From Niastella koreensis GR20-10 (GTDB taxonomy: Bacteria; Bacteroidota; Bacteroidia; Chitinophagales; Chitinophagaceae): a stretch of 64,000 nt of DNA. Numbering within the stretch: the stretch's first letter is position 1; each line of letters begins with the position of its first letter. Positions 1 to 8,120 of the stretch are shown piece by piece. The stretch is from NCBI RefSeq assembly GCF_000246855.1, contig NC_016609.1, forward strand, positions 7,638,744-7,702,743, read 5' to 3'. A model generated the notes under the pieces. It ran no database searches, was not told where the DNA came from, and saw only the letters and a list, made by a program, of their open reading frames with translations. Both the position numbers and the translations under genes were made by a program.

Positions 1-130
1 TCTCCTTGTATGCACATTCATGGTACTTCCGTTTTTGTAAGTTGGCGTGTGATTCTTTTGTAAAAGCATATGTGTCATAATCTTCGGTTTTTATACAGTT
101 AATAAAATCGGTTAAACAAGTTTCCCGCAT
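1..130 (-). CDS. Possible 5' part of an unrecognised gene, running off the window
   Basis: An open frame on the minus strand starts at an ATG at 130 and stays open to the window edge, giving about 43 residues that begin MRETCLTDFINCIKTEDYDT. In-frame sequence also continues upstream of this ATG to a TGA near 195, so the start is uncertain. I do not recognise the protein. It is divergent from the XRE/S24 repressor gene and could be one of its targets, which is inference. A chance open frame is quite possible. Confidence 0.25.
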   Translation of the reverse strand, partial: MRETCLTDFINCIKTEDYDTYAFTKESHANLQKRKYHECAYKE

Positions 131-281
131 GGAAGGACCAATCTGCACTAGAAGTGATAATTTTTGAGTCAAAGCCCGGGAGAAGAAGTCGATTTTTCAG
201 GCTTTGTCTCGTTTCCATGGTACGGTTTCGTTGTTTTTTGCATACTTTAGCTCATTGCATCATTTTGATACAGCAAATATA

Positions 282-316
282 TGCCTCATTTTTTGACAAT
301 TCTAATTTTTGAGGCA
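282..316. promoter_or_regulatory. Inverted repeat upstream of the XRE/S24 gene, candidate operator
   Basis: TGCCTCA at 282-288 and TGAGGCA at 310-316 form a perfect 7-bp inverted repeat with a 21-bp spacer. The spacer contains TTGACA-like and TAATTTTTG sequence and the right arm ends 14 bp before the ATG at 331. This is where an autorepressing S24/LexA-type protein would be expected to bind. The function is inferred from position and symmetry only. Confidence 0.4.
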
Positions 317-330
317 AATAATTTTAAATT

Positions 331-1230
331 ATGTCAACTTTTTTTGCAAACAATCTTTCCTTCTTAAGAAAGAAAAAAGGGCTGACTCAGGCGGAAGTGG
401 CCACTGCATTGGGTTTAAAGCGTAATACCTTCTCGAATTACGAAACAACTCATTCAGAACCAGATTTGGGTACATTAGAAAAAATTGCCTCATTTTTCGA
501 CATTTCTATAGATGAGCTAATTAGTGTGGATTTGTCCAAGGGTGGCCTGGTGGGGTATAAAACAGAAGAAAACAACGAAAATTCGGTAAACGATAGTCCC
601 GGTGACAAAAACCAACTATTACCTCCAGGGGATGAAGAGATGCCTGTTTCTGTTGTAGGCAGCACCCTTTTTCCGTACCGCCGGTTTCAGGCACCTAAAT
701 ATATTACTGTTGATAGCCAGGGCGAAGAGAATATCATATACGTGCCCGTAAAAGCCAGGGCCGGCTATATGTCCGGCTATGGCGATCCTTTATTTATCCA
801 ATCTTTATCTGCTTACAGATTGCCCGGTTACACCAATGGCACTTACCGGATCTTTGAGGTGGAAGGTCATTCCATGTTCCCTACTTTACAGGATGCTGAC
901 CGCGTAATTGCCCGCTGGGCCGATATTTCCGAGGTTCGTGATGACCGTGTATATGTAATTGTGACCCGCTTTCAGGGTGTATTGATCAAACGCCTGATCA
1001 ACAGGTATCATGAGGGAAAGATCATTGTAAAAAGCGATAATAATCAAACCGGCGAATTTCCCACGATTGTACTGGATGTGGAAGAGGTTGCGGAGATCTG
1101 GTATGTAGTTGAACGCTGGACAAGGCAATTACCCGGCCCCGGCGAAATCTATAAACGCCTGGTGAATATTGAAGCCGAGCTGGCGATGTTGAAACAGAAA
1201 ATGGGGCAGGATCAAACACCAAATGGATAG
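331..1230 (+). CDS. XRE-family repressor with S24 (LexA-like) self-cleaving peptidase domain
   Basis: 299 residues. An XRE helix-turn-helix occupies about residues 5-65 (LTQAEVATALGLKRNTFSNYE). A charged linker covers about 66-115 and an S24 peptidase-like domain about 135-260. The Ser/Lys dyad is visible: Ser181 in EGHSMFPTL and Lys220 in GVLIKRL. An Ala-Gly pair at residues 144-145 (KARAGY) lies 36 residues before the serine, close to the LexA cleavage-site spacing. The protein therefore looks like a DNA-damage-responsive repressor that autocleaves. The start follows an AT-rich leader with an inverted repeat at 282-316. Its 3' end overlaps the convergent esterase gene by 19 bp. The regulon is unknown. 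Confidence 0.85.
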   Translation: MSTFFANNLSFLRKKKGLTQAEVATALGLKRNTFSNYETTHSEPDLGTLEKIASFFDISIDELISVDLSKGGLVGYKTEENNENSVNDSPGDKNQLLPPGDEEMPVSVVGSTLFPYRRFQAPKYITVDSQGEENIIYVPVKARAGYMSGYGDPLFIQSLSAYRLPGYTNGTYRIFEVEGHSMFPTLQDADRVIARWADISEVRDDRVYVIVTRFQGVLIKRLINRYHEGKIIVKSDNNQTGEFPTIVLDVEEVAEIWYVVERWTRQLPGPGEIYKRLVNIEAELAMLKQKMGQDQTPNG

Positions 1231-2486
1231 GTCTCAGGCATTTGATTACCTGTAGATAAATGCAATGGATGCAATGCCTGCGTGGTATCAAAAAACACAA
1301 AGGCATCGTAACGATCGCTCATAATAGTAGGTACATAATTACCATACTTTTCGCGCTGCGGATGGTACACCACACCAATAGCCCGGTGCCCAAGTTGCCG
1401 CTCGAACAGCTCGCTTGTTTCTTCATTAAAAAGTATATAGCGATTGTGGTCGCCGCGTAAGTGCAGCGCTTCTTCTATGCTGCCTTTTCTTGCAGGGGGC
1501 ACATCCATTTCTTCCATGGGCGCCCCCCAGGCGTCACCGGCTATAACAGTTCCTTCATAGGAACCAAAGCCAACGAGGTATACATCCTCTATACCATATC
1601 TTTTTCTTCCCAGTTCGCCAATATTCACCATGCCGGCGCTTTTCATATCAGTAGCCCTTGCATCGCCAATATGCGTATTGTGCTCCCACACAATTCCTTT
1701 GGCTGCAGGCCCATGAAATTTCATCAACCGTTCCAGCGTCTCCATCATGTGCGTATCGCGAATGTTCCAGCTTTCATTATCGAAACCAATCAGGCTGCTG
1801 TAATATTTTTCTGCGTTTACTGCAATCAACGCATTTTGCTCTGTGTTGAATCCTGCTTCGCGGTCGCCATCCAGGAACTGGGCTTTCTTTCTTATTTCTT
1901 TCAGCAATGACATCACTTTATCGCGGCAATTATGTTCTTTTAATGAATACGCATAAGATTGTTCCCTTTCACGGAAAGGTTCAAAACATTGGATGGCTGC
2001 TTTTACCGACAGGGATGCACCCGGATCTTCCTTATCAAGATAGTTAACCATGGCCTCCATGGAATCCCAGAGACTATACACATCGAGCCCATAAAAACCA
2101 ACTTTCTTATTTATATTCAAATGTTGATTATGTTCACGTAACCATTCGGCCAGAGCTGCGGTTTCCCAATTTGCCCACATCCAGGTGGGCCATCTGTCAA
2201 ATACCTGCAATACATTATTAATTGAATCGCCGGCATCTGTATAGCCTTTTACAAACCGGTTTATTTTATAACAATCGGGCCAGTCGCCCTCGACTGCAAT
2301 AAAGTTAAATCCGTGCTCTTCAATTAATCTCTTTGAAATGGCTGTTCGCCAGGTGTAAAATTCATGCGTGCCGTGGGAGGCTTCGCCCAGCATGACGATC
2401 GTTTTGCTGCCGGCCTCATTAATCAACGCATCGAGGTCGCCGGAACTGGATAAATTATGCATGTGCCCTTTTACTAATTGCAGCAA
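1212..2486 (-). CDS. Erythromycin esterase family protein
   Basis: 424 residues with the conserved features of the erythromycin-esterase-like family (PF05139 type): GEASHGTHEFY near residue 36, EGDWPDCY near 65, and WEHNTHIGDA in the C-terminal half, which carry the conserved Glu/His residues. There is no signal peptide, so it should be cytoplasmic. Relatives include macrolide lactone hydrolases (EreA/EreB), but most chromosomal members have no known substrate, so resistance should not be assumed. A second in-frame Met (MHNLSS) lies 8 codons inside and could be the true start. The gene follows the zinc-ribbon gene at 2525-3190 on the same strand, 38 bp away, and may be co-transcribed with it. 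Confidence 0.8.
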   Translation of the reverse strand: MLQLVKGHMHNLSSSGDLDALINEAGSKTIVMLGEASHGTHEFYTWRTAISKRLIEEHGFNFIAVEGDWPDCYKINRFVKGYTDAGDSINNVLQVFDRWPTWMWANWETAALAEWLREHNQHLNINKKVGFYGLDVYSLWDSMEAMVNYLDKEDPGASLSVKAAIQCFEPFREREQSYAYSLKEHNCRDKVMSLLKEIRKKAQFLDGDREAGFNTEQNALIAVNAEKYYSSLIGFDNESWNIRDTHMMETLERLMKFHGPAAKGIVWEHNTHIGDARATDMKSAGMVNIGELGRKRYGIEDVYLVGFGSYEGTVIAGDAWGAPMEEMDVPPARKGSIEEALHLRGDHNRYILFNEETSELFERQLGHRAIGVVYHPQREKYGNYVPTIMSDRYDAFVFFDTTQALHPLHLSTGNQMPETYPFGV

Positions 2487-2524
2487 TTTTTACGCCGGGG
2501 CAATGAGGGCTGTTTAAACACCCG

Positions 2525-3190
2525 CTATTCTTCAACCGGAACAGGCTGTTCAAAAGGACTCTTTGTTTTCAGAAACTCTTTATCTGCTTCTGACTTAATG
2601 GAGATCGCTAATGCGGTAGCTTGTCGCAGATTGCCGTCGCCTCTGTAGGCTATGGATTCTACGTCGGTTATATCCGGCCTTATAGTGAGGCTTAAAACAG
2701 TGAGATTAACTTTCAGTCCTTTTTTAATTTCTCCTGATACGACATCGCCAACAATATAAAATAGTCCGTCAATGATCTGAAAAGCGCCGGCAATTTTAAA
2801 TTTTCCCACTTCTTTATATTTACCTGTTTCCAGGTCTTTTCCATGCCAGGAGAAACCACAGTACCGGCATTGTTTAGCTTCCGGCGTACGGGCCAGTTTG
2901 CCACATTGGGGACACTTATTAAAGAATATTTTATCTGCACTCTCCCTATATATTCTTTCTATCGTATTTGTTATGAATTGTTGAAAGCCTTCTTCTAAAA
3001 GAGCCAGCACCGCCGGGTCCTTCGATATTTTTGAACGAATCATTTCTGGCTGGTTCTCAGGCCCGTCTCTTTTAATGCGTTCACCAAACCGGTACGTTAT
3101 TTCATAATGCAATAAAGCAGCATGTTCCTCAGCAGTCATAAACTTCTGATAGTAATCCCAAATATATTCTCTGGTTGATTCGTCTAACAT
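2525..3190 (-). CDS. Zinc-ribbon protein of unknown function
   Basis: 221 residues, no signal peptide or membrane segment. A four-cysteine zinc ribbon sits in the middle (CPQCGKL, about residues 93-96, and CRYCGF about 107-110). The N-terminal part is helical and acidic (STREYIWDYYQKFMTAEEHA). The C-terminal part looks beta-rich. I do not recognise a specific family. The gene lies between the RtcB and esterase genes on the same strand, but a strong hairpin at 3205-3231 separates it from rtcB, so it may have its own promoter. Confidence 0.7.
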   Translation of the reverse strand: MLDESTREYIWDYYQKFMTAEEHAALLHYEITYRFGERIKRDGPENQPEMIRSKISKDPAVLALLEEGFQQFITNTIERIYRESADKIFFNKCPQCGKLARTPEAKQCRYCGFSWHGKDLETGKYKEVGKFKIAGAFQIIDGLFYIVGDVVSGEIKKGLKVNLTVLSLTIRPDITDVESIAYRGDGNLRQATALAISIKSEADKEFLKTKSPFEQPVPVEE

Positions 3191-3204
3191 AATAAGCTAA
3201 ATTA

Positions 3205-3231
3205 ACAAATGGAGCCGATGGCTCCATTTGT
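3205..3231 (-). terminator. Hairpin after the rtcB-like gene
   Basis: Perfect 12-bp arms (ACAAATGGAGCC at 3205-3216, GGCTCCATTTGT at 3220-3231) around a 3-base loop, just past the rtcB-like stop codon. On the minus strand it is followed by TAATTT, a weak U-tract, so termination may be partial. Confidence 0.65.
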
Positions 3232-3238
3232 AGTTGCG

Positions 3239-4369
3239 TTAAATTTCCGAATACTTAATTGTTACCACGGGAATGGTTTGCGTTACCTTTTTAAGGTATG
3301 GCTGATGTTTGAATATATCAACCGAATCCTTATAGGCAAAATCAAACTCCTGGACATATCCCTGGGGAAAATTACCCGACCTGTCTAACAATTCAGCAAA
3401 CTGTTCCTTAAAAGCTTTGCGTTGCTTTTCTTTCAAAACAGTTTTCCAGTACTTCATGGCATCAAAGCGGGATAACTTTCGCCCGGCCCCATGCGCACAG
3501 GAATACAGCGCATTCCCCGCACCTGGTAAATCCGCTGGCTGCACCAGTAAACTTCCTCTCGACATCGAGAGTGGAATTACAACTGTTTTACCTTTTTCCA
3601 GTTCCGTACTTCCCTTCCGGTGTACTATACGTTGTTCTTCAAACCGCAGATGATTGTGAATGGAATCTTCCAATAAATAAGGTGTTCCATTCATTGCACC
3701 TGTGTGATCCTTCCCTTTAAAATTGGCTTGCAGGTAATTTCTGTCAATTGCTTCTTTGTTACATTGAATGTAATTCGCATTCTGTAAAAAGATCAATGTT
3801 TTAAAACAGAAATTCTTTCTTCGCTCATAGCCAAATTGTAAAGTATCGTTATAGTACTTCAGAAAATCAGCTGTCAAAAAATCGGTATGCACAAAATCCA
3901 CCGCCTGCCCATACTGAAGGGAAAAGTCTCTGGTTAACTGAATGCATTGCTGATACAGGGCAATTCCCCTATCCCTGGTACCGGTATGGCAAATAATGTA
4001 GATCGCGTTCGCGTCTTCTTCAATAGAAAGAAAGTGGTTGCCGCCGCCCAGGCCATCATCTGTCATTTTTTGATGGGCGAAATTTAATGCCCGGTAATGA
4101 GCATCCTTATCAAATGGCCGGCGCCAGTATTCTTTGTCTATTTTAAGATACATTACCCCGCACCCGATATCCTTGCCGGTTATCAGGGGATAACAATAAC
4201 CCGATGTTTCAAAGGCCACGCCTACCGGCAATGCCTTTTCGCTGCAGTAATGGATATCGGTAAAAGCACAAATATTGTTTACAAACGGCTTCTGCGCATA
4301 CTGCCGTAACTGATCCATAGCATTTTGTTCAATGCTATTGGTATCACAATAGAACGCAATAGGTTGCAT
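3239..4369 (-). CDS. rtcB: RtcB-family RNA ligase
   Basis: 376 residues. RtcB joins RNA 2',3'-cyclic phosphate or 3'-phosphate ends to 5'-OH ends, using GTP and Mn2+. All key motifs are present: GKDIGCGV (Asp and Cys metal ligands), GGGNHFL, CHTGTR (HSGSR in most homologues), IHNHLRFEEQRIVHRKG, and SCAHGAGRKLSR, whose His293 corresponds to the guanylylated histidine. The protein is shorter than E. coli RtcB (about 408) and the N-terminal DVH motif appears as TDIHYC, so it is a divergent but probably active member. It is divergently transcribed from a PP2C-like phosphatase gene, with about 135 bp between the starts. Confidence 0.85.
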   Translation of the reverse strand: MQPIAFYCDTNSIEQNAMDQLRQYAQKPFVNNICAFTDIHYCSEKALPVGVAFETSGYCYPLITGKDIGCGVMYLKIDKEYWRRPFDKDAHYRALNFAHQKMTDDGLGGGNHFLSIEEDANAIYIICHTGTRDRGIALYQQCIQLTRDFSLQYGQAVDFVHTDFLTADFLKYYNDTLQFGYERRKNFCFKTLIFLQNANYIQCNKEAIDRNYLQANFKGKDHTGAMNGTPYLLEDSIHNHLRFEEQRIVHRKGSTELEKGKTVVIPLSMSRGSLLVQPADLPGAGNALYSCAHGAGRKLSRFDAMKYWKTVLKEKQRKAFKEQFAELLDRSGNFPQGYVQEFDFAYKDSVDIFKHQPYLKKVTQTIPVVTIKYSEI

Positions 4370-4484
4370 GTTCTTTAATTTGGAATAAAAAAGATTAGAT
4401 CGTGGGACGTTGGTAGGAACATCTGCCCCTTACAGAGATGTCAGCAGCCGAAATTATCGGTAGTGCAAAGGTAGAAAATCTCCT

Positions 4485-4492
4485 TAATTTTG
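4485..4492 (+). promoter_or_regulatory. Bacteroidota -7 promoter element for the PP2C-like gene
   Basis: TAATTTTG matches the Bacteroidota -7 consensus TAnnTTTG exactly. It ends 12 bp before the ATG at 4505, implying a very short leader. This supports 4505 over the upstream TTG at 4490, which lies inside the element. No clear -33 TTTG was found. Confidence 0.45.
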
Positions 4493-4504
4493 CAATATCC
4501 ATTC

Positions 4505-5236
4505 ATGACATTATATACTACACTAACAATTGGAGAAAATCACACCAATCATTGCGAAGACTATTTAATAACCGCCGAAATTGGTAAAGAAAAAATCCTT
4601 TGCGCCGTAATGGACGGCTGTACAATGGGTACAGACAGCTTTTTCGCGGCTACTTTAACCGGAAAGCTCCTTCGAAAAATTGCGAATGAGTATAATTATA
4701 AAGAATTCATTTCAAAGCAATCCGTTGATTTGCAACAAACCCTGGCAGGAATTTTAAGGCAGTTGTTTCAGGAACTACGGGAGTTAAAAAACGCCATTCA
4801 ACTGAAAAGGGAAGAGGTTTTGAACACATTACTGATTGCTGTTATTGTTAGTAATAATGCAACGGGGGAATTTCTTTGCATCGGGGATGGGCTAATTTGC
4901 CTTAATGGTGATTTTTTTGAATTTGAACAGGACAATAAACCAGATTACCTGGGCTACCATTTACAGGAGGATTTCGACACCTGGTATGCCAATCAACAAC
5001 AAAGGGTTTCGGCACAGCAAATACGCGATTTTAGTTTGGCAACCGATGGCATCTTTACTTTCAGCAGGTATAACAATCAAACTTATCAACAGGCAGGCAA
5101 TGTAGCCGAGTTGCTGTTAATTGATAAAACGGGCTGTCAGTCTCCCAATATGCTGGAACGTAAACGCATAGATATTGAAAAAGAATGGGGACTTAAACCA
5201 ATGGATGACCTTGCTATTATCAGGGGAATTTTATAA
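4505..5236 (+). CDS. PP2C-like serine/threonine phosphatase
   Basis: About 243 residues. Divergent PP2C motifs occur in order: CEDYLI near the N-terminus (the usual ED), CAVMDGCTMG (in place of DGHGG), CIGDGLICL (in place of GDSR), SLATDGIFTF (the usual SDG) and MDDLAII at the C-terminus (the usual DN/DD). The metal-binding aspartates are retained, so it may be catalytically active. A TTG at 4490 extends the frame by five codons, but a -7 promoter element overlaps it, so the ATG at 4505 is preferred. Divergent pairing with rtcB suggests shared control. The target is unknown. The 3' end is convergent with the VOC gene, 3 bp apart. Confidence 0.7.
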   Translation: MTLYTTLTIGENHTNHCEDYLITAEIGKEKILCAVMDGCTMGTDSFFAATLTGKLLRKIANEYNYKEFISKQSVDLQQTLAGILRQLFQELRELKNAIQLKREEVLNTLLIAVIVSNNATGEFLCIGDGLICLNGDFFEFEQDNKPDYLGYHLQEDFDTWYANQQQRVSAQQIRDFSLATDGIFTFSRYNNQTYQQAGNVAELLLIDKTGCQSPNMLERKRIDIEKEWGLKPMDDLAIIRGIL

Positions 5237-5239
5237 ATA

Positions 5240-5587
5240 CTACTTCTTATACAACTCAATCCTTCGCCCGTCAGGGTCTTTAATGATGGCCATAAACCCA
5301 TAGTCGGTTTGAATGGGCTCCGATACAAACTCAACACTCCTTTCTTTCAATGTGGTCATCGTGTTATCGAAATCGTCAAGGGCAAAGCCCAGCCGCAATT
5401 CTTTATCGGCTTCGGTTTGCCCTTTGGCCAGGGGATAAATTTCAAGTATCGTATTCCCTACAGGCGCAGAATAGTGGTAGGGAGACTTTCCGTGTTTATG
5501 GTATTCAAATGTTAATCCCAGTAATGTATAAAAGTTTGCCAGTCGTTCAATCTCCACTGTTCTTATAACAATCAGCCTTATTTCCAT
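5240..5587 (-). CDS. VOC-superfamily (glyoxalase/bleomycin resistance-like) protein
   Basis: 115 residues, one vicinal-oxygen-chelate module pair: IRLIVIRTVEIERLANFYTL at the N-terminus and the GFMAIIKDPDGRRIELYKK signature at the C-terminus, where Glu is the usual metal ligand. An expected N-terminal metal His is not obvious, so it may be a binding protein rather than an enzyme. No signal peptide. It is convergent with the PP2C-like gene. The substrate cannot be told from sequence. Confidence 0.8.
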   Translation of the reverse strand: MEIRLIVIRTVEIERLANFYTLLGLTFEYHKHGKSPYHYSAPVGNTILEIYPLAKGQTEADKELRLGFALDDFDNTMTTLKERSVEFVSEPIQTDYGFMAIIKDPDGRRIELYKK

Positions 5588-6056
5588 GCTACAATATAAG
5601 GCTTATTCACTTCGTAATGAATTGACCGGATTTGCCACTCTGGCTATCTGTGCGGTTTGGATACAGCTGGTGTTCTCTTTCTGCCGTACCTGTATATAAT
5701 AGAAAAGAACTGCCGTTTACTAACCAGGCAAGCTGGCAGTAACAGCAGCTCAAAAAAAAATAAAAATTTTTTTAAAGGAAAAGGCGATGTAACAATTGAG
5801 CATTACAAGATGATAATAATTTTTTATATCCTTTCACAAAACTGATAACCGTGCAGTATTGCCAATAGGCGTGTTGTTTTTGCCAATAAGTGTGCAGGTG
5901 ACAAAAACCTGGGAACCAATAAAACCCGGGAAAACAGCCCCTTTCACAATTGCGTACCCGAAACTTGAAGCAATAAGCGTAATAACGGATAACAATAAAT
6001 GTTCACCCACCCCGTTTCTATGGCCCAAAAACATTTATCACCCCTTAAAAAAAAGT
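5588..6056. other. Intergenic region, no gene seen
   Basis: About 470 bp between the VOC start and the lipoprotein start. It contains a poly-A/T tract around 5750-5775. The frame of the downstream gene is open from 5859, but that extension has no protein-like character and the lipoprotein signal begins at 6057. It presumably holds promoters for both flanking divergent genes. No RNA gene recognised. Confidence 0.5.
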
Positions 6057-6551
6057 ATGAAAAACAAAACTTTTCGCTTACTGGGATTATCTACTGTATT
6101 TGCTACTGTATTAACCATTGGCTTTACCAGTTGTAAAAAAGACAAAGACGCCAATAGCCCGGCTCTTGGAATGTCTGCTACTATTGGCACAACCGCCTTT
6201 AAACCAAAAGCTGTAGTGGCCACTCTTCAAAATGGTTATATAGAGGTAGTAGGCGGAGCGGTTATGCCAAGCGACTCTTTAGTCATCGAGGTATTGTTCC
6301 AGGATACTGCGAAATTAAATACCAAGCTTACCTTTGCCCAAGCAGAAATTGAAATGGCTACTATTAACACTTCAAAATTGTATGATAGTTCAGATCCAAG
6401 GTCACATGGCTCTGTTACTGTTACCACATTGGATAAAACCAACAAAAAGGTAGCTGGTAAATTTGAAGGAGTAATTTATGACGCATTTGGAGGCAATGAC
6501 AGTCTGGTTGTAAAAGATGGTACGTTTAACACTACCTATATAGCCTATTAA
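6057..6551 (+). CDS. Small secreted lipoprotein, beta-rich (DUF6252-like)
   Basis: 164 residues starting MKNKTFRLLGLS. A lipoprotein signal peptide ends in the lipobox FTSC followed by KKDKD, a Bacteroidota surface-export style. The mature part is short and beta-rich (SATIGTTAFKPKAVVATL, KVAGKFEGVIYDAFGGN), like Bacteroidota lipoproteins annotated DUF6252. The frame is open upstream to 5859, but the signal peptide fixes the start at 6057. A strong terminator follows at 6582. The function is unknown. Confidence 0.7.
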   Translation: MKNKTFRLLGLSTVFATVLTIGFTSCKKDKDANSPALGMSATIGTTAFKPKAVVATLQNGYIEVVGGAVMPSDSLVIEVLFQDTAKLNTKLTFAQAEIEMATINTSKLYDSSDPRSHGSVTVTTLDKTNKKVAGKFEGVIYDAFGGNDSLVVKDGTFNTTYIAY

Positions 6552-6581
6552 TAAGCCTGAAGAACCGATCTTATAAAACGC

Positions 6582-6605
6582 GAGTCCCGCCAAATGGCGG
6601 GACTC
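6582..6605 (+). terminator. Rho-independent terminator after the lipoprotein gene
   Basis: Perfect 10-bp GC-rich stem (GAGTCCCGCC/GGCGGGACTC) with an AAAT loop, followed by a T-containing stretch. It lies between convergent genes (6551 and 6640) and may serve both strands. Confidence 0.85.
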
Positions 6606-6639
6606 TTGTATTTGTAACTACTGTATAGAAAAAAAGTTA

Positions 6640-8103
6640 TTACTCTATAACCAACGTGGCTATTGAATGTGGCAAACTGGTTACATCTGCCGCATTGCCC
6701 TGTAACCAAACTTTATAAGCTACTTCATCGTTCGAGAGGTTCAACACTACCACCACCATTTTACCATCAGGATTTATAAATGCAGTAGTAGTTAATTTAT
6801 CACGGCTGCTGGCCGTGCCAATTCTGCGGGCGCCTGCCTTTACAAACTTCGAGAAGTGGCCTAAATAATAATAGGCGTTCGTATAGATCAACTTGCCTGA
6901 TTTTGTATCGGCATGCACGGGTGCAAAACAAAAATTCCCCACATGGTTGGGGCCACCGGTTTCATCCAGCAACACGTTCCAGTCGGTCCAGGCGCAGGTG
7001 CCGCTGTTGAAGTCGTTTACCATGGAAAATCCATAGCGCTCACCAATTGACCACGATTCAATCCGGCTCAGATCAAATTTCTCTACACAACCTTCGGTAA
7101 ACACCAGGTTCTTATCAGGAAACGTTTCGTGGGTTCTTCTCAGGTTATCGAACTGCATGGCGCTGCCAGTCCAGGTTTCGTACCAGTGGTAACCAATACC
7201 CCATACATATTTGGCGGCTGCTGGATCATTGAGGATGGTTGTGGCGCGCTGAAACAACAGGTCGCGGTTGTGGTCCCATGCAATAAGTTTTTTGCTGCTC
7301 AATCCCTGTTGCTGCAGGGTTGGGCCTAAATATTTCTTTATAAAATCTCTTTCATCTTCTGCTGAAAAAATACATGACTCCCATTTTTGTTTTGCCATGG
7401 GTTCGTTCTGCACGGTAAGGCCCCAAACGGGAATGCCTTTGCTTTCATAGGTCTTGATGTACTTTACATAGTAATTGGCCCAGCTTTGTTTGAACTCTTC
7501 TTTCAGTTTACCGCCATGCAGCATGTCGTTGTTGTCTTTCATCCAGGCTGGCGGGCTCCAGGGACTAATAAATAATGGCAGTTTACCGCCTGCTGCAGCC
7601 ATGGCCCTTTTTATCATCGGAATGCGAAATTTTTCATCGTGGGCTATATTGAATGTTTTCAGGGTGGCGTCATTGTCGGCAACATACGTGTAAGTATCGC
7701 TTGAAAAATCGCAGCTGTTCATATTCGTTCTGATAAGCGAATAACCAATTCCCTTGTCGGGATTGTAATAGGCATTTATCAACTCTTCCTGGGCTGCTGC
7801 GGGCAATTTGGCTAAGGTTTCAGCACTGGCATCGGTAATGGCGCCGCCTATCCCGGTAATGGTTTGAAACTTTTTTGCGTCGTCAATAAATACACAGGGC
7901 TGGGTTTCCAATGGCTGGCCAAATGGGGCAAGGGTCAGGGTAGCTGTTTTTGAAATCCGGTAATCGGTTTTCTCAGCTGTGGTATAAACCGTAATAGTTT
8001 TATAGGATGGTTTCGGATAAGCCTTAACGGATGTTTTCTGCGCCTGCGCACTGAAAACGGGGGTAAGGAAAATTAAAAACGGGACAGAAAATTTCATCAT
8101 CAT
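6640..8103 (-). CDS. GH30-family glycoside hydrolase (secreted)
   Basis: About 487 residues from MMMKFSVPFLIFLTPVFSAQA, a signal peptide ending at AQA. The frame also opens at an ATG at 8127 that overlaps the stop of the upstream gene, but 8103 (or the next two Met codons) gives a proper signal peptide. GH30 fold marks: ITGIGGAITDASAETLAKL, SPWSPPAWMKDNN, acid/base Glu in LTVQNEPM and nucleophile Glu in VFTEGCVE. The C-terminal beta-domain carries the usual VVVLNLSNDE. Family members include glucosylceramidases and endo-beta-1,6-glucanases. It is the last gene of the susC-susD-GH30-GH30 run and probably degrades the glycan imported by that system. Confidence 0.88.
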   Translation of the reverse strand: MMMKFSVPFLIFLTPVFSAQAQKTSVKAYPKPSYKTITVYTTAEKTDYRISKTATLTLAPFGQPLETQPCVFIDDAKKFQTITGIGGAITDASAETLAKLPAAAQEELINAYYNPDKGIGYSLIRTNMNSCDFSSDTYTYVADNDATLKTFNIAHDEKFRIPMIKRAMAAAGGKLPLFISPWSPPAWMKDNNDMLHGGKLKEEFKQSWANYYVKYIKTYESKGIPVWGLTVQNEPMAKQKWESCIFSAEDERDFIKKYLGPTLQQQGLSSKKLIAWDHNRDLLFQRATTILNDPAAAKYVWGIGYHWYETWTGSAMQFDNLRRTHETFPDKNLVFTEGCVEKFDLSRIESWSIGERYGFSMVNDFNSGTCAWTDWNVLLDETGGPNHVGNFCFAPVHADTKSGKLIYTNAYYYLGHFSKFVKAGARRIGTASSRDKLTTTAFINPDGKMVVVVLNLSNDEVAYKVWLQGNAADVTSLPHSIATLVIE

Positions 8104-8120
8104 TATTTCATTTTTACAGT

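Noticed and set aside
1461-1910. 149-residue plus-strand open frame opposite the esterase gene
   Set aside because: Antisense to a well-conserved gene and without any recognisable motif.
1212-2486. Calling the erythromycin-esterase-family gene a resistance gene
   Set aside because: Family membership alone does not show macrolide hydrolysis; many chromosomal members have no such activity.
5859-6056. Upstream extension of the lipoprotein frame
   Set aside because: The lipoprotein signal peptide begins at 6057; the preceding 66 codons have no recognisable features.
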